The translations under genes and the position numbers were made by a program. 64,000 nt of DNA from assembly GCA_041394725.1 (NCBI GenBank), contig JAWKHR010000007.1:124001-188000 (forward strand), given 5' to 3'. Shown piece after piece: positions 33,793 through 43,634 of this stretch (positions within the stretch are counted from its first letter, which is position 1; the number at the start of each line of letters is the position of its first letter). Origin of the DNA: JAWKHR01 sp041394725. Lineage in GTDB: Bacteria > Acidobacteriota > Vicinamibacteria > Vicinamibacterales > SCN-69-37. The notes beneath the pieces were generated by a model. It saw only the letters and a list, made by a program, of their open reading frames with translations, was not told where the DNA came from and did not search any database.

Positions 33793-35827
33793 ACCAGCCC
33801 CGCCGCGACGAGGACGAGATCGATCAGCTTGATGCCCGCGAACGGCAGCAGGATCCCGCCGGCGCCGTAGACGAGCAGGTTGCGCCGCAGCACGACGGCC
33901 GCCCCGAGCGGGCGTGCGGGATGCCCCGGAGCGCCAGCGGGATGAGGGCGACGATGATCAGCGCGTTGAAGATGACCGCCGAGAGGATGGCCGACTCCGG
34001 TGTCGCGAGCCGCATGACGTTGAGGGCGCCGAGCTCCGGGAACGTGAACAGGAACATCGCCGGGATGATCGCGAAGTACTTCGCGACGTCGTTCGCGATC
34101 GAGAAGGTCGTCAGCGCGCCCCGCGTCATGAGGAGCTGCTTGCCGATTTCCACGATCTCGATGAGCTTCGTCGGGTTGGAGTCGAGGTCCACCATGTTGC
34201 CGGCTTCCTTGGCGGCCGTCGTGCCGGTGTTCATGGCGACGCCGACGTCGGCCTGGGCGAGCGCGGGCGCGTCGTTCGTGCCGTCGCCGGTCATCGCGAC
34301 CAGCTTGCCCTCCGCCTGCTCGCGGCGGATGAGCGCCATCTTGTCCTCGGGCGTCGCCTCGGCCAGGAAGTCGTCCACGCCGGCCTCCGCCGCGATGGAC
34401 GCGGCGGTGAGCGGGTTGTCGCCCGTGATCATGATCGTGCGGATGCCCATCGCCCGCAGGCGCGCGAAGCGCTGGCGCATGCCGCCCTTCACGACGTCCT
34501 TCAGGTGCACGACGCCCAGCGCGCGGGTGCGCTCGGCGACCACGAGCGGCGTGCCGCCGGCGTGGGCGACCGCTTCGACGACCGCGCGGATCTCGGGCGC
34601 CATCGTGCCGCCCGTGCCGGCCAGCCAGGCCGCGACCGCGTCGGCCGCGCCCTTCCGCAGCTCGCGGTCGCGCAGGTTCACGCCCGACATCCGCGTCTGC
34701 GCCGTGAAGGGCACGAACGTCGCGCCCTGGTCCGACAGGTCGGGGCCCCGCAGGCCGTGCTGCTGCTTGGCCAGGACGACGATCGATCGGCCCTCGGGGG
34801 TCTCGTCGGCGAGCGACGCCAGCTGGGCGGCCCGCGCGAGCTCGACCTCGGCGACGCCCGGGGCCGGCAGGAACTCGGTCGCCTGGCGGTCGCCGAGGGT
34901 GATCGTGCCGGTCTTGTCGAGGAGCAGCGTGTTGACGTCGCCCGCCGCCTCGACCGCGCGGCCCGACATCGCCAGGACGTTGTGCTGCACCAGCCGATCC
35001 ATGCCCGCGATGCCGATCGCCGACACGAGCGCGCCAATCGTCGTGGGAATCAGGCAGACCAGGAGCGCGACCAGGACCGGCACCGGGATCTCCGTCCCCG
35101 CGTAGGCGGCGAACGGCTCGAGCGTCACGACGACCAGCAGAAACACGAGCGCCAGCACGGCCAGCAGGATCCCGAGGGCGAGTTCGTTCGGCGTCTTCTG
35201 GCGCTCGGCGCCCTCGACGAGCGCGATCATGCGATCGAGGAACGTGTGCCCCGGGTCCGACGTCACGCGGACGCGAATCCAGTCGGAAATCACTCGCGTG
35301 CCCCCGGTCACGGCCGACCGGTCGCCGCCCGACTCGCGGATGACCGGCGCCGACTCGCCGGTGATGGCCGATTCGTCCACCGACGCGACGCCCTCGATGA
35401 CCTCGCCGTCGGCCGGGATGAACTCGCCGGCGCGGACGATGACCACGTCGCCCTTCCGGAGGCTGGCGGCCGGGACGGTCTCGACGGCGTCGGTCCCGGT
35501 GACGCGGCACGCAACGGTCTCGGTGCGCGTGCGGCGCAAGGTGTCCGCCTGCGCGCGGCCGCGCCCTTCGGCCATCGCCTCGGCGAAGTTCGCGAAGAGC
35601 ACCGTGAACCACAGCCAGCACGCCACCTGTCCGGTGAACAGCGGCCGGCCCGTGCCGGCCAGCACCTCCTGGACGACGATCGCCGTGGTGAGGAGGCTGC
35701 CGGCCTCGACGAGGAACATGACGGGGTTCCGCACCTGCACGCGGGGATCGAGCTTGCGTACCGCGTCGATGGCGGCCTGCCGGACGATGCGGGGGTCCCA
35801 CAGGGACAGGGTGTGCGTGCGCGCCAC
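33789..35827 (-). CDS. kdpB: Potassium-transporting ATPase B chain, frameshift near the C-terminus
   Basis: The P-type ATPase subunit of the KdpFABC K+ pump. From the ATG at 35827 come the TGES-type actuator motif (ITGESAPVIRESGGDRSAV), the phosphorylation site LLLDKTGTITLGDRQ, and the hinge MTGDGTNDAPALAQADVG. Near 33920 the frame leaves the family sequence after LRGIPHAR. The proper ending, GAAVVLRRNLLVYGAGGILL to LVAAGLV, continues in another frame to 33789. A one-base deletion would explain it. In the undisturbed frame the protein would end at 33824. Follows kdpC by four bases and overlaps kdpD-N. Confidence 0.9.
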
Positions 35828-35831
35828 GGCG

Positions 35832-36434
35832 TCACTCCCTCCCGCCGGGCGCGGCGATCGGCGGGGCGCCGAACGCCTCGTCGAGGGCGAGGTTCAGCTC
35901 CAGCACGTTCACGCGCGCGCGGCCGAGGAACCCGAACGCGGGCGGCGCCGTGTGGGCCTCGATGAGCGCGCGCACCGCGTCCGGCGGGACCCCGCGCGTG
36001 CGCGCGATCCGCGCCGCCTGGATCGCCGCGGCCTGTGGCGGGATGTCCGGGTCGAGCCCGCTGCCGCTCGCCGTGACCATCTCGGACGGCACGCGCGACG
36101 CCGGCGTCTGCTCGGCGCGCGTCACGGCGTCGAGCCGCGCGCGGACCGCCGCGATCAGCGCCAGGTTCGAGGGCCCGTCGTTGGACCCGCCGGTCGCCGC
36201 CGCGTCGTAATCGACGGCCGACGGCCGGGGGTGGAAATACGCGGGCCGCGCGAACGCCTGCGCGACGAGGCGCGACCCCAGCACCGTGCCGTCCGCGCGG
36301 CGGAGGAGGCTGCCCTCGGCCTGCCGGGGAAAGGCGATCCGGCCGGCGGTCCAGAGCACCGCGTGGTACGCGCCGCCGAACAGCAGCATCGCCACCACGG
36401 TGAACCGCACGGCGTACCCGAACTCCCGTGTCAT
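35832..36434 (-). CDS. kdpC: Potassium-transporting ATPase C chain
   Basis: 200 residues: a single N-terminal membrane helix (AVRFTVVAMLLFGGAYHAVL) and a periplasmic domain with FHPRPSAVDYDAAATGGSND, VTASGSGLDPDIPPQAA and LGRARVNVLELNLALDE, all diagnostic of KdpC, which stabilises ATP binding by KdpB. It lies between kdpA and kdpB; the common order is A-B-C. Spacing is ten bases after kdpA and four before kdpB. Frame intact. Confidence 0.94.
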   Translation of the reverse strand: MTREFGYAVRFTVVAMLLFGGAYHAVLWTAGRIAFPRQAEGSLLRRADGTVLGSRLVAQAFARPAYFHPRPSAVDYDAAATGGSNDGPSNLALIAAVRARLDAVTRAEQTPASRVPSEMVTASGSGLDPDIPPQAAAIQAARIARTRGVPPDAVRALIEAHTAPPAFGFLGRARVNVLELNLALDEAFGAPPIAAPGGRE

Positions 36435-36444
36435 CGTCCGGCTC

Positions 36445-38157
36445 CTATCGCGACGAGAGGGACTCGGCGACCGGGCCGAGCACCGCGACCGGCATGAACA
36501 TCAGCAGGCCGAGGATCACCACGACGGCCCAGAGGGTGCATCCGAACGTGACGCTGTCGGCGCGCAGGCTGCCCGCCGTCTCGGGCAGCGCGGGCTTGCG
36601 TCCGAGCGACGCCGCCAGCGCCAGCGGCGCGACGATCGGGATGTAGCGGGACAGCAGCATGACCAGCCCGGTCGAGACGTTCCAGAAGGGCGTGTTGTCG
36701 CCCAGGCCCTCGAAGCCCGAGCCGTTGTTGGCCCCGGCCGACGAGAACTCGTAGAGCATCTCCGAGAAGCCGTGCGGGCCGGGGTTGTGGAGCCACCCGA
36801 GCGCCGTCGCCGGGTTGTCCGTCGTCGCCCACAGCGCGCAGGCCACCGCCGTGCCGCCGAGGATCGCGAGCGGGTGCCAGATCAGCGCGAGGCTCGCGAG
36901 CTGGATCTCCCGGGCCTCGACCCGCTTGCCCAGGAACTCCGGTGTGCGGCCGATCATCATGCCGGCGACGAAGACCGTGACGACGACGAAGATGAACATG
37001 TTGATGACGCCCACACCCACGCCGCCGAAGATGGCGTTGATCCACATCCCGGCCATCGGCATCAGGCCGCCGAGCGGCGTCAGCGAATCGTGCATGGCGT
37101 TGACGGAGCCGTTCGACGTGGCCGTCGTGCTGACCGCCCAGAGCGCCGAGAGCGGGGCCCCGAACCGGACCTCCTTGCCCTCCATCGAGCCGGACGCCTG
37201 GTCCACGCCCATCGCGGCGATGGCCGGCGTGCCGCGGGTCTCCTGGGCGACGGCGACCGCCACGAGCGGCAGGTAGAGCGCCAGCATGACGCCGAAGAGC
37301 ATCACGGCCAGGCGCCGTCGTCCGAGCATGAACCCGAGCGTCCAGGCCATGGCCATCGGGAGCGCGAGGATCGACCAGGTCTCGACGAGGTTCGTGACCG
37401 GCGTCGGGTTCTCGTACGGGTGCGTCGAGTTGGGCCCGAAGTAGCCGCCGCCGTTGGTGCCGAGCTGCTTGATCGCGACCATCGGCGCCGTGACGCCGCG
37501 CGCGATCGCCTGCGTCCGGCCTTCGACGGTCACCGCCCGAGCCGCGCCCTCGAACGTCACCGGCGAACCCTGCCACAGGAGGACGAGGCCGACGACGAGC
37601 GAGAGGGGCAGCAGGACCCGGACGCCCGCCCGCGTCAGGTCCACGTAGAACGACCCGACGTGCGTCACCCGGTCGCCGGCGAGGCACCGGATGAGCGCCA
37701 CGCAGGCCGCGATGCCGGTCGCCGCGGTGACGAACTGCAGGAACGTCATCGCGAACATCTGCGAGAAGTACGACAGCCCCGTCTCGCCGCTGTAGTGCTG
37801 GAGGTTGGTGTTCGACGTGAAGCTCGAGATCGTGTTGAAGGCGAGCGTCGGTTCCATCGCGCCAATCCCGTCGGGGTTCAGCGGCAGGACGTGCTGGAGC
37901 GAGACGACGGCGAACGTCACGAGCCAGAAGACGAGGTTCGAGACGAGCATCGACGCCGAGTACTGCTTCCAGTCCTGAGGCGGCGCGGCGCCGGCGCCCG
38001 TCAGGCGCAGGACGAGCCGCTCGATCGGCAGGAGGACGGGGTCGAGCCACGTGCGCTCGCCCGTGAACACGCGCGCCATGTAGCGCCCGAGGGGCAGACT
38101 CAGGGCGATCGCCGCGACGAGGGTGAACGCGATCGCGAGCAGGTCCAGGCTCGTCAT
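36445..38157 (-). CDS. kdpA: Potassium-transporting ATPase A chain
   Basis: 570 residues with about ten membrane helices. It is the K+-binding channel-like subunit of the Kdp pump. Selectivity-filter regions are recognisable: TSFTSNTNLQHYSGE, KQLGTNGGGYFGPNSTHPYE, TTATSNGSVNAMHDSL and SAGANNGSGFEGLGD. Starts three bases after the kdpF stop and is followed by kdpC. Frame intact. Confidence 0.95.
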   Translation of the reverse strand: MTSLDLLAIAFTLVAAIALSLPLGRYMARVFTGERTWLDPVLLPIERLVLRLTGAGAAPPQDWKQYSASMLVSNLVFWLVTFAVVSLQHVLPLNPDGIGAMEPTLAFNTISSFTSNTNLQHYSGETGLSYFSQMFAMTFLQFVTAATGIAACVALIRCLAGDRVTHVGSFYVDLTRAGVRVLLPLSLVVGLVLLWQGSPVTFEGAARAVTVEGRTQAIARGVTAPMVAIKQLGTNGGGYFGPNSTHPYENPTPVTNLVETWSILALPMAMAWTLGFMLGRRRLAVMLFGVMLALYLPLVAVAVAQETRGTPAIAAMGVDQASGSMEGKEVRFGAPLSALWAVSTTATSNGSVNAMHDSLTPLGGLMPMAGMWINAIFGGVGVGVINMFIFVVVTVFVAGMMIGRTPEFLGKRVEAREIQLASLALIWHPLAILGGTAVACALWATTDNPATALGWLHNPGPHGFSEMLYEFSSAGANNGSGFEGLGDNTPFWNVSTGLVMLLSRYIPIVAPLALAASLGRKPALPETAGSLRADSVTFGCTLWAVVVILGLLMFMPVAVLGPVAESLSSR

Positions 38158-38160
38158 GAA

Positions 38161-38238
38161 TCAGAACCGCTCCGGGCGGGTGCCGCCAGGAGCAGGTAGA
38201 CGAACGGCGAGGCTCAGGACGAGAGCCACGATCGTCAT
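38161..38238 (-). CDS. kdpF: KdpF-like small subunit (sequence slightly disturbed)
   Basis: A 25-codon frame directly before kdpA: it begins MTIVALVLSLAV and ends RPERF, the classic KdpF ending. The middle (RLPAPGG) is not KdpF-like, but the expected FVYLLLAA can be read there in another frame, suggesting two compensating indels. KdpF is a single-helix lipid-like stabiliser of the Kdp complex. The same frame is open up to an ATG at 38358 (MERRVGGAVVLLTGLVGL), so a longer hydrophobic product is possible. Confidence 0.6.
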   Translation of the reverse strand: MTIVALVLSLAVRLPAPGGTRPERF

Positions 38239-38377
38239 CGCCGCCCCTGCAGGGCGGTCGCAGAACGCCACGAAGGCGCCGAAGCGCGCGAAGGTGACGA
38301 GCCCCAGCCCGACGAGGCCCGTGAGCAGCACGACCGCTCCTCCCACCCGACGTTCCACGACATGATCGAACGTACTG

Positions 38378-38400
38378 CCCGGCTTCGGCCTGAAGCCGGG
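38378..38400. terminator. Hairpin between kdpE and kdpF
   Basis: CCCGGCTTC and GAAGCCGGG are perfect 9-base arms around GGCCT. No T-run follows on either strand, so it is more likely an RNA-processing or attenuating hairpin, or a short repeat, than a strong intrinsic terminator. It separates the sensor genes from kdpFACB. Confidence 0.45.
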
Positions 38401-38490
38401 CTCAGGAGATGCACATCAAGTTCCTGAGAGATCAGGGGCAAGCGGGCGGCCGGCGGCGATGCGACCGCCGGGCTGCCACTGCTGTGTGTG

Positions 38491-39201
38491 TCAGGCGGAC
38501 TCGTCCGGTTCGGCCGTGGCGAAGCGATAGCCGACCCACGGCTCGCTGATGAGTAGCGCGGTGCCGAGGGATCGGGCGATCTTCTTCCTGAGCTGGCCGA
38601 CGAGCGTCCACAGGTGCTCGGGTTGTTCGACCGCGTTCGGCCCCCAGACGGCTTTGAGGATCGCGCGGTGCGTCAGGACCCGGTCGTGGTGGCGCACGAG
38701 GAGCGACAGCAGGTCGAACTCCTTGGGCGTCAGCCGGATCTCGTCGTCGTGCCGCAGGACGCCGGCGGAACCGTAGTCGATCGTCAGGTCGCCGGCCTGG
38801 AACCGGCCAGTGCCGGCGCCGACGCCCGCGTCGCGCTGGACCCCGTCGGAGCGCGACGCGGATCCGCGCGAGCAGCTCTCCGGCGCCGAACGGCTTCAAT
38901 GCGTAGTCGTCGGCGCCGGATCGAGCGCCTCGACCTTGTCGCGCTCCTCGTCGCGCGCCGAGCACGACATCGGGACGGCGGATCGCTCGCGGATGCGCCG
39001 GCACACCTCGGTGCCCTCGAGGTCGGGCAGGCCCAGGTCGAGGACGACCAGGTCCGGCGCGTGCGCCGCGCACATCGCCAGGCCGTCGGTGCCCGTGGCC
39101 GCAACCAGCACGTCGTAGCCGCCCGACCGGAGCAGCGGGCCGACCGCCCGCTGGATGGACGGCTCATCGTCGACGAGCAGGATGCGGGCGCGGGGGGTCA
39201 T
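38491..39201 (-). pseudogene. kdpE: KdpE-type response regulator, frameshifted
   Basis: Starts at 39201 with the receiver domain (ILLVDDEPSIQRAVGPLL, phospho-Asp in LVVLDLGLPDLEG). A one-base deletion near 38925 shifts the frame: the expected GADDYALKPFGAGELLARIR follows in a second frame. A further indel near 38830 brings in the OmpR-type winged helix (LTPKEFDLLSLLVRHHDRVL, LISEPWVGYRF) in a third. The protein would be about 235 residues if repaired. It should activate kdpFACB at low K+. The start overlaps the kinase stop by four bases (ATGA). Confidence 0.8.
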
Positions 39202-40721
39202 GCCGTGGGCGAGGCCGTCTCGACGTCGGGCCGGATGGCGGCGGGGACCGTGACGGTGAAGCGCGCGCCGCCATCCGGGGCGTTCTGCGCCGACACTTGG
39301 CCGCCCGCGACGGCCAGGAGTTCGCGCGCGATTGAGAGCCCCATCCCGGTGCCGGACGTGCGGTGACGCGCCCCGGCGCCGCGGTAGAAGCGCTCGAACA
39401 CGTGCGGCAGGTCGGCGGGCGAGAGGCCCGGCCCGTGATCGCGGACGCTGATCGTCACCTCGGCGTCCGTCAGGCCCGCGACGACCTCGATGGCGGTCCC
39501 CGGCGGCGAGTACTGGGCGGCGTTCTCGAGCAGGTGCGCGACGGCGCTGGCCGTCAGCCGCGCATCGAGGCGTGCCGGTTCGTCGCGATCGATCCGCACG
39601 TGGACCGGGTGTCCGGCGAGCGCCTGTTCCACCTGCCGGCGGGCCGCGTCGAGGATCTCGCTCGGATGCGTCCACCGCGCCTCGGTGTGCACGGATCCCG
39701 CGTCGAGGCGCGCCATCTCGAGGATGTTCTCGAACAGCCGGCTCAGGCGCTCGGCTTCCGTGAGGATCACGTCGCTCTGCTCGGCGAGCGGGCGCGGCAC
39801 GCCGTCCGACGCGCCGATGTTCGTCGCGGCGACGCGGATGGCCGCGAGCGGCGTGCGCAGGTCGTGCCCGAGCGAGGCGAGGAGCGCCGTCTTCAGTTCC
39901 TCGCTGTGGCGCGTGAGCTCGGCGGCCTTGCGCTCGTCGAGCAGCCGCGCGCGCTCGATGGCGAGCGCGACGAGCCCCGCGAGCGCGTCGAGGGTGCCGG
40001 CCTCGACCGACCGGCCGCTCGACGCGAGCAGCCCGATCGGCTTCGTGCCGGCGCGGAGCGGGACCAGCCGGACGCTCCGGTCGTCGATCACCAGCTCGCC
40101 GTGGCCGGCATACGTGCGCGTGCGGGCGTCGGAAATCCACCGACGCGCGCGCATCCCGCATCGCCGCGGTGAGCCGGTCCTGACCGTCAGCGTCGTCGGG
40201 CGGCCGGCCTCGAAGAGACGTCCCAGCCGCCGGGGTCCGCCGGGAGCGCGACTGCCACGAAGTCAAGGTCGAACCGCGCGATCGACCGCGCGAGCAGCGC
40301 AGGGCATGCCGCTGGCGGTCATTGCCAGGATGTCGCGGCTGAGGTCGAACAGGCGCGCGAGTTCGTCGCGGCGATCGACGGCCTCGGCCGTCCGCGCGCG
40401 CGCGACCGCCGAGAGGTTGCTCGCCACCAGGCTCACCGCCAGCAGCGCGAAGAGCGCGACCCAGTTCTGGGCGTCGATGCTCCAGGTGCCGACCGGCGGG
40501 AGGAAGAAGTAGTTGAAGCTGAGGATCGCCGCGACCGAGGTGACGACCGCGGCCCAGAGGCGGGCCGTGGCCGCCACGACCAGGACGACGAGCAGGAAGG
40601 TCGTCGAGACGATGGCGGCGTTGGACACGTGCAGCCATCGCCCGTAGGCGATCGTGACGAGGGCGACGGCGGCCAGGCCCGCCGCCGCGCGCGCGCCGTC
40701 CTGGCCCCACCGGTGAGGCAT
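39198..40721 (-). pseudogene. kdpD: KdpD C-terminal half: membrane sensor histidine kinase, frameshifted
   Basis: Begins MPHRWGQDGARAA, then four closely spaced membrane helices (AAVALVTIAYGRWLHV, SFNYFFLPPVGTWSID), the DUF4118 region of KdpD. The frame breaks after DLSRDILAMTASG near 40305. The GAF-like region and the kinase core are in another frame down to 39198: LLASLGHDLRTPLAAIRVAA with the phospho-His, then LLENAAQYSPPG, DHGPGLSPADL and GTGMGLSIARELL. One net indel, or a small cluster, near 40150-40310 explains this. It is the other half of the KdpD encoded at the far end of the operon. Kup lies 30 bases upstream in the same direction. Confidence 0.8.
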
Positions 40722-40750
40722 GGTCACGCCATCATAGCGGAGGCCGGATC

Positions 40751-42685
40751 CTACAGCTCGATGTGCGATCCCACCTCGAACACGCGGTCCGGCGGGATCC
40801 GGAAGAACGACGTCGCCTGCGCCGCGTTGCGCGCCATCAGCGCGAACAGGCGCGTGCGCCAGCGCGGCATGTCGCTCTGCTCGGTCGAGAGCAGCGTCTC
40901 GCGGCCGAGGAAGAAGGTCGCCTGATCGATGCCGGGTGTCGGCAGGTCCCGCCGGGCCAGCAGCGCCGGGATGTCCGGTTCCTCCATGAACCCGTAGTGC
41001 GCGACGACGCGGACGAAGCCGTGCCCGAGGTCGGTGACCTCGACGCGGTCGCGGTTGCGGACGCGCGCGGACTCCTCGGTCACGATCGTCAGGAGCACGA
41101 CCTGCTCGTGCACGACGCGGTTGTGGATGAAGTTCTGCAGCAGGGCGGGCGGGGTGCCTTCCGGGTTGCCCGTCATGAAGACGGCCGTGCCGGGCACGCG
41201 CGCCGGCGACTCGTGCCGCATCCGCTCGAAGAACTCCTTGAGCGGCAGCGTCCGCGCCCGCATCCGCGCCCCGAGCTGCTGCCGGCCGCGCTTCCACGTC
41301 GTCATGACCGTGAACACGGCGGCGGCGACGACCAGCGGCACCCAGCCGCCGTCCTCGATCTTGATGATGTTGGCGCCGAAGAAGGCCAGGTCCACGACGA
41401 GGAACGCGGTCGTCAGGCCGACGGCCGCGAGCTGGCTCCAGCCCCAGCGGTGCCGGGCGACCCAGTAGGCGAGCAGCGTCGTGATGACCATCGTGATGGT
41501 GACCGCGATGCCGTACGCGGCCGCGAGGTTCGACGAGGACTCGAAGGCGAGCACCAGCGCGATCGTGCAGAGGAAGAGGCCGGTGTTCACGCCCGGGACG
41601 TAGACCTGGCCGATCTCGCGCGCCGAGGTGTGCGCGATCTTCATCCGCGGCAGGTACCCGAGCATGGCCGCCTGGCGCGAGAGCGAGAAGGCGCCGGAGA
41701 TCACCGCCTGCGACGCGATGATCGCGGCCAGCGTGGCCAGGACCAGCAGGGGATAGAGCGCCCAGGCCGGCGCCATGCGGTAGAACGGGTTCGAGACGGC
41801 GCCGGGCGTGTGGATCAGCAGCGCGCCCTGGCCGAAGTAGTTGACGAGCAGCGCCGGCAGGACGACGACGAACCACGTCAGCACGATGGGGCGGCGGCCG
41901 AAGTGGCCCATGTCCGCGTAGAGCGCCTCGCCGCCGGTGACGACGAGGAAGACGGCCCCGAGCACCAGGAAGCCGGTCCAGTGGTTGGTCGCGAGGAACA
42001 CCACGGCGTGCCACGGGTTGACGGCGCGCAGCACTTCCGGCGCCGCCGCGATCTGGACCAGGCCGAGCACGGTCAGCGCGGCGAACCAGACCAGCGTGAC
42101 GGGCCCGAACACCGCGCCGACGCCGGCCGTCCCGCGCCGCTGGAACCAGAACAGCACGGCGAGGATCACCAGCGCCGCCGGCACGACGAACGCGTCGAGC
42201 CCGGGGGCCGCGACCTCGAGGCCTTCGATCGCGCCGAGCACGGAAATCGCCGGCGTGATGATGCCGTCGCCGTAGAGCAGCGCCGCGCCGAACAGCCCCA
42301 CCAGGAGGACGGTCCCGTGCATCCGGCCCTTCGCGACCGGGTGCGCCAGCGCCGTCAGCGCCAGGATGCCGCCCTCGCCGCCGTTGTCGGCCTTGGTCAC
42401 GTAGGCGAGGTACTTGATCGAGATGACGATGATCAGGGACCAGAAGATGAGCGACAGCACGCCGAGGACGTTCGCCGGCGTCACGGCGAGTCCGTGGGCC
42501 TCGTTGAAGCACTCCCGGAAGGCGTAGAGCGGGCTGGTCCCGATGTCGCCGTACACGACGCCCAGGGCGACCAGGCTCTGCGTGAGGAGGTAGCGGTTGG
42601 TGGGCGGCGCGGCGTGGGGGGCGGTCGAGGTGTGCGCCGCGGGGGCGGCTGGCGTGGTCGGGCGTCCGTTGCCGGTGGAGGGCAT
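40751..42685 (-). CDS. kup: Kup-type potassium uptake protein
   Basis: 644 residues: a Pro/Ala-rich N-terminal extension of about 30, then twelve membrane helices with the family signature LGVVYGDIGTSPLYAFRE, TKADNGGEGGILAL and LYGDGIITPAISVL, and a C-terminal cytoplasmic domain (VHEQVVLLTIVTEESARV, TFFLGRETL). K+/H+ symporter of the KUP/HAK/KT family. It heads the minus-strand potassium cluster. Divergent from marC across 51 bases. Frame intact. Confidence 0.95.
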   Translation of the reverse strand: MPSTGNGRPTTPAAPAAHTSTAPHAAPPTNRYLLTQSLVALGVVYGDIGTSPLYAFRECFNEAHGLAVTPANVLGVLSLIFWSLIIVISIKYLAYVTKADNGGEGGILALTALAHPVAKGRMHGTVLLVGLFGAALLYGDGIITPAISVLGAIEGLEVAAPGLDAFVVPAALVILAVLFWFQRRGTAGVGAVFGPVTLVWFAALTVLGLVQIAAAPEVLRAVNPWHAVVFLATNHWTGFLVLGAVFLVVTGGEALYADMGHFGRRPIVLTWFVVVLPALLVNYFGQGALLIHTPGAVSNPFYRMAPAWALYPLLVLATLAAIIASQAVISGAFSLSRQAAMLGYLPRMKIAHTSAREIGQVYVPGVNTGLFLCTIALVLAFESSSNLAAAYGIAVTITMVITTLLAYWVARHRWGWSQLAAVGLTTAFLVVDLAFFGANIIKIEDGGWVPLVVAAAVFTVMTTWKRGRQQLGARMRARTLPLKEFFERMRHESPARVPGTAVFMTGNPEGTPPALLQNFIHNRVVHEQVVLLTIVTEESARVRNRDRVEVTDLGHGFVRVVAHYGFMEEPDIPALLARRDLPTPGIDQATFFLGRETLLSTEQSDMPRWRTRLFALMARNAAQATSFFRIPPDRVFEVGSHIEL

Positions 42686-42736
42686 TCGTCTCCTGTCAGC
42701 AGGCGATCATATGTCATCGCCCGGTAGACTGGGCCC

Positions 42737-43363
42737 GTGGACCTCTTCACCCGATCGTTCCTGCTGCTGCTCGTCCTGCTGAATCCGTTCGTGCTGAGCG
42801 TGTACCTGCTCGAGCTGGTGCGGTCGCTCGACCTGCGATCGTTCTCGCGTCAGCTGGCGCGGGCAGGCGCCATCAGCCTCGCGGTGTTCACGGCGTTTGC
42901 CTGGGCGGGCGACGGGCTCTTCGAGAACGTGTTCCAGGTGCGGTTCTTCGCGTTCCTGATCTTCGGCGGAATCGTGTTCCTCATCATCGGCGTGCGGCTG
43001 ATCATCCGCAACGAGGAGCCGTCGCTCCCGGCCGGGCAGGGCGGCGAGGGGGCCGCCGTGGCGATTGCGACGCCGTTCATCATCGGTCCGGGCACGATCA
43101 GCGCCAGCGTCCTGGCCGGCGCGCGCCTGCCGTTCCCGCTCGCCGTCGCGGCCATCGGCCTCGCGCTGTTCGCGGCGCTCGCGGCCATGGTGCTGATCAA
43201 GCGCCTGCACGACCGCGTGCGCCGGAGCCACGAGCGGCTGGTCCGGCGCTACGTGCAGATCGCCGGCCGCGCGACGGCACTGTTCACCGGATCGTTCGCG
43301 ATCGACATGATTCTGCGCGGCCTCGAGGGCTGGCTGGCGTTCATGGGTTTCGGGAACTCGTAG
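42737..43363 (+). CDS. MarC-family integral membrane protein
   Basis: 208 residues with six predicted helices. LLLLVLLNPFVLSVYLLELV, FGGIVFLIIGVRLII and AIATPFIIGPGTISASV are typical of the MarC/UPF0056 family, whose physiological role is not settled. GTG start at 42737 preceded by a short spacer from the kup start. The last residues, LEGWLAFMGFGNS, fit the family's usual end. The convergent ADOP 6 remnant begins 19 bases further on. Confidence 0.88.
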   Translation: MDLFTRSFLLLLVLLNPFVLSVYLLELVRSLDLRSFSRQLARAGAISLAVFTAFAWAGDGLFENVFQVRFFAFLIFGGIVFLIIGVRLIIRNEEPSLPAGQGGEGAAVAIATPFIIGPGTISASVLAGARLPFPLAVAAIGLALFAALAAMVLIKRLHDRVRRSHERLVRRYVQIAGRATALFTGSFAIDMILRGLEGWLAFMGFGNS

Positions 43364-43382
43364 AGCGGAGGCCAGACCCGCC

Positions 43383-43634
43383 TCATTCTGGCAGGGACGA
43401 CATCGGTTCCAGAGACGTCCGTTCCGCCAGCGCGAGCGCCGCGGCGGCACTGCCGACTCTCGACAGCGCGTCCAGGCCCCAGTGCGCGGACGCTTCGAGC
43501 GCGATCGTCCCCTGGGTCCGCCGCGCCAGCAGGTCGGCCGGCGTGGCCCATCCGGTTGCCGTCCGGTCGTCGCGATCGAGGCCATCCTGGCCCGCGGGCA
43601 CGCGCAGCAGGAAGACGCGCGTGTCGAACCGGCG
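43383..43634 (-). pseudogene. Duplicated 3' fragment of the Nudix-like gene, fused to ADOP 6
   Basis: About 84 codons beginning RRFDTRVFLLRVPAGQDG and ending at the stop at 43383 are homologous to the C-terminus of the Nudix-like gene at 45890-46606. Across 43534-43634 versus 46041-46141 the DNA differs at only three of 101 positions that I can see. Further toward the C-terminus the copies are clearly diverged. The fragment is joined directly to the interrupted ADOP 6 coding sequence. Confidence 0.8.

Noticed and set aside
38378..38400. Strong rho-independent terminator before kdpF
   Set aside because: The stem is good but no U-tract follows on either strand.
42686..42736. c-di-AMP riboswitch ahead of kup
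   Set aside because: The 51-base divergent gap is too short for a ydaO-type aptamer and lacks its conserved elements.
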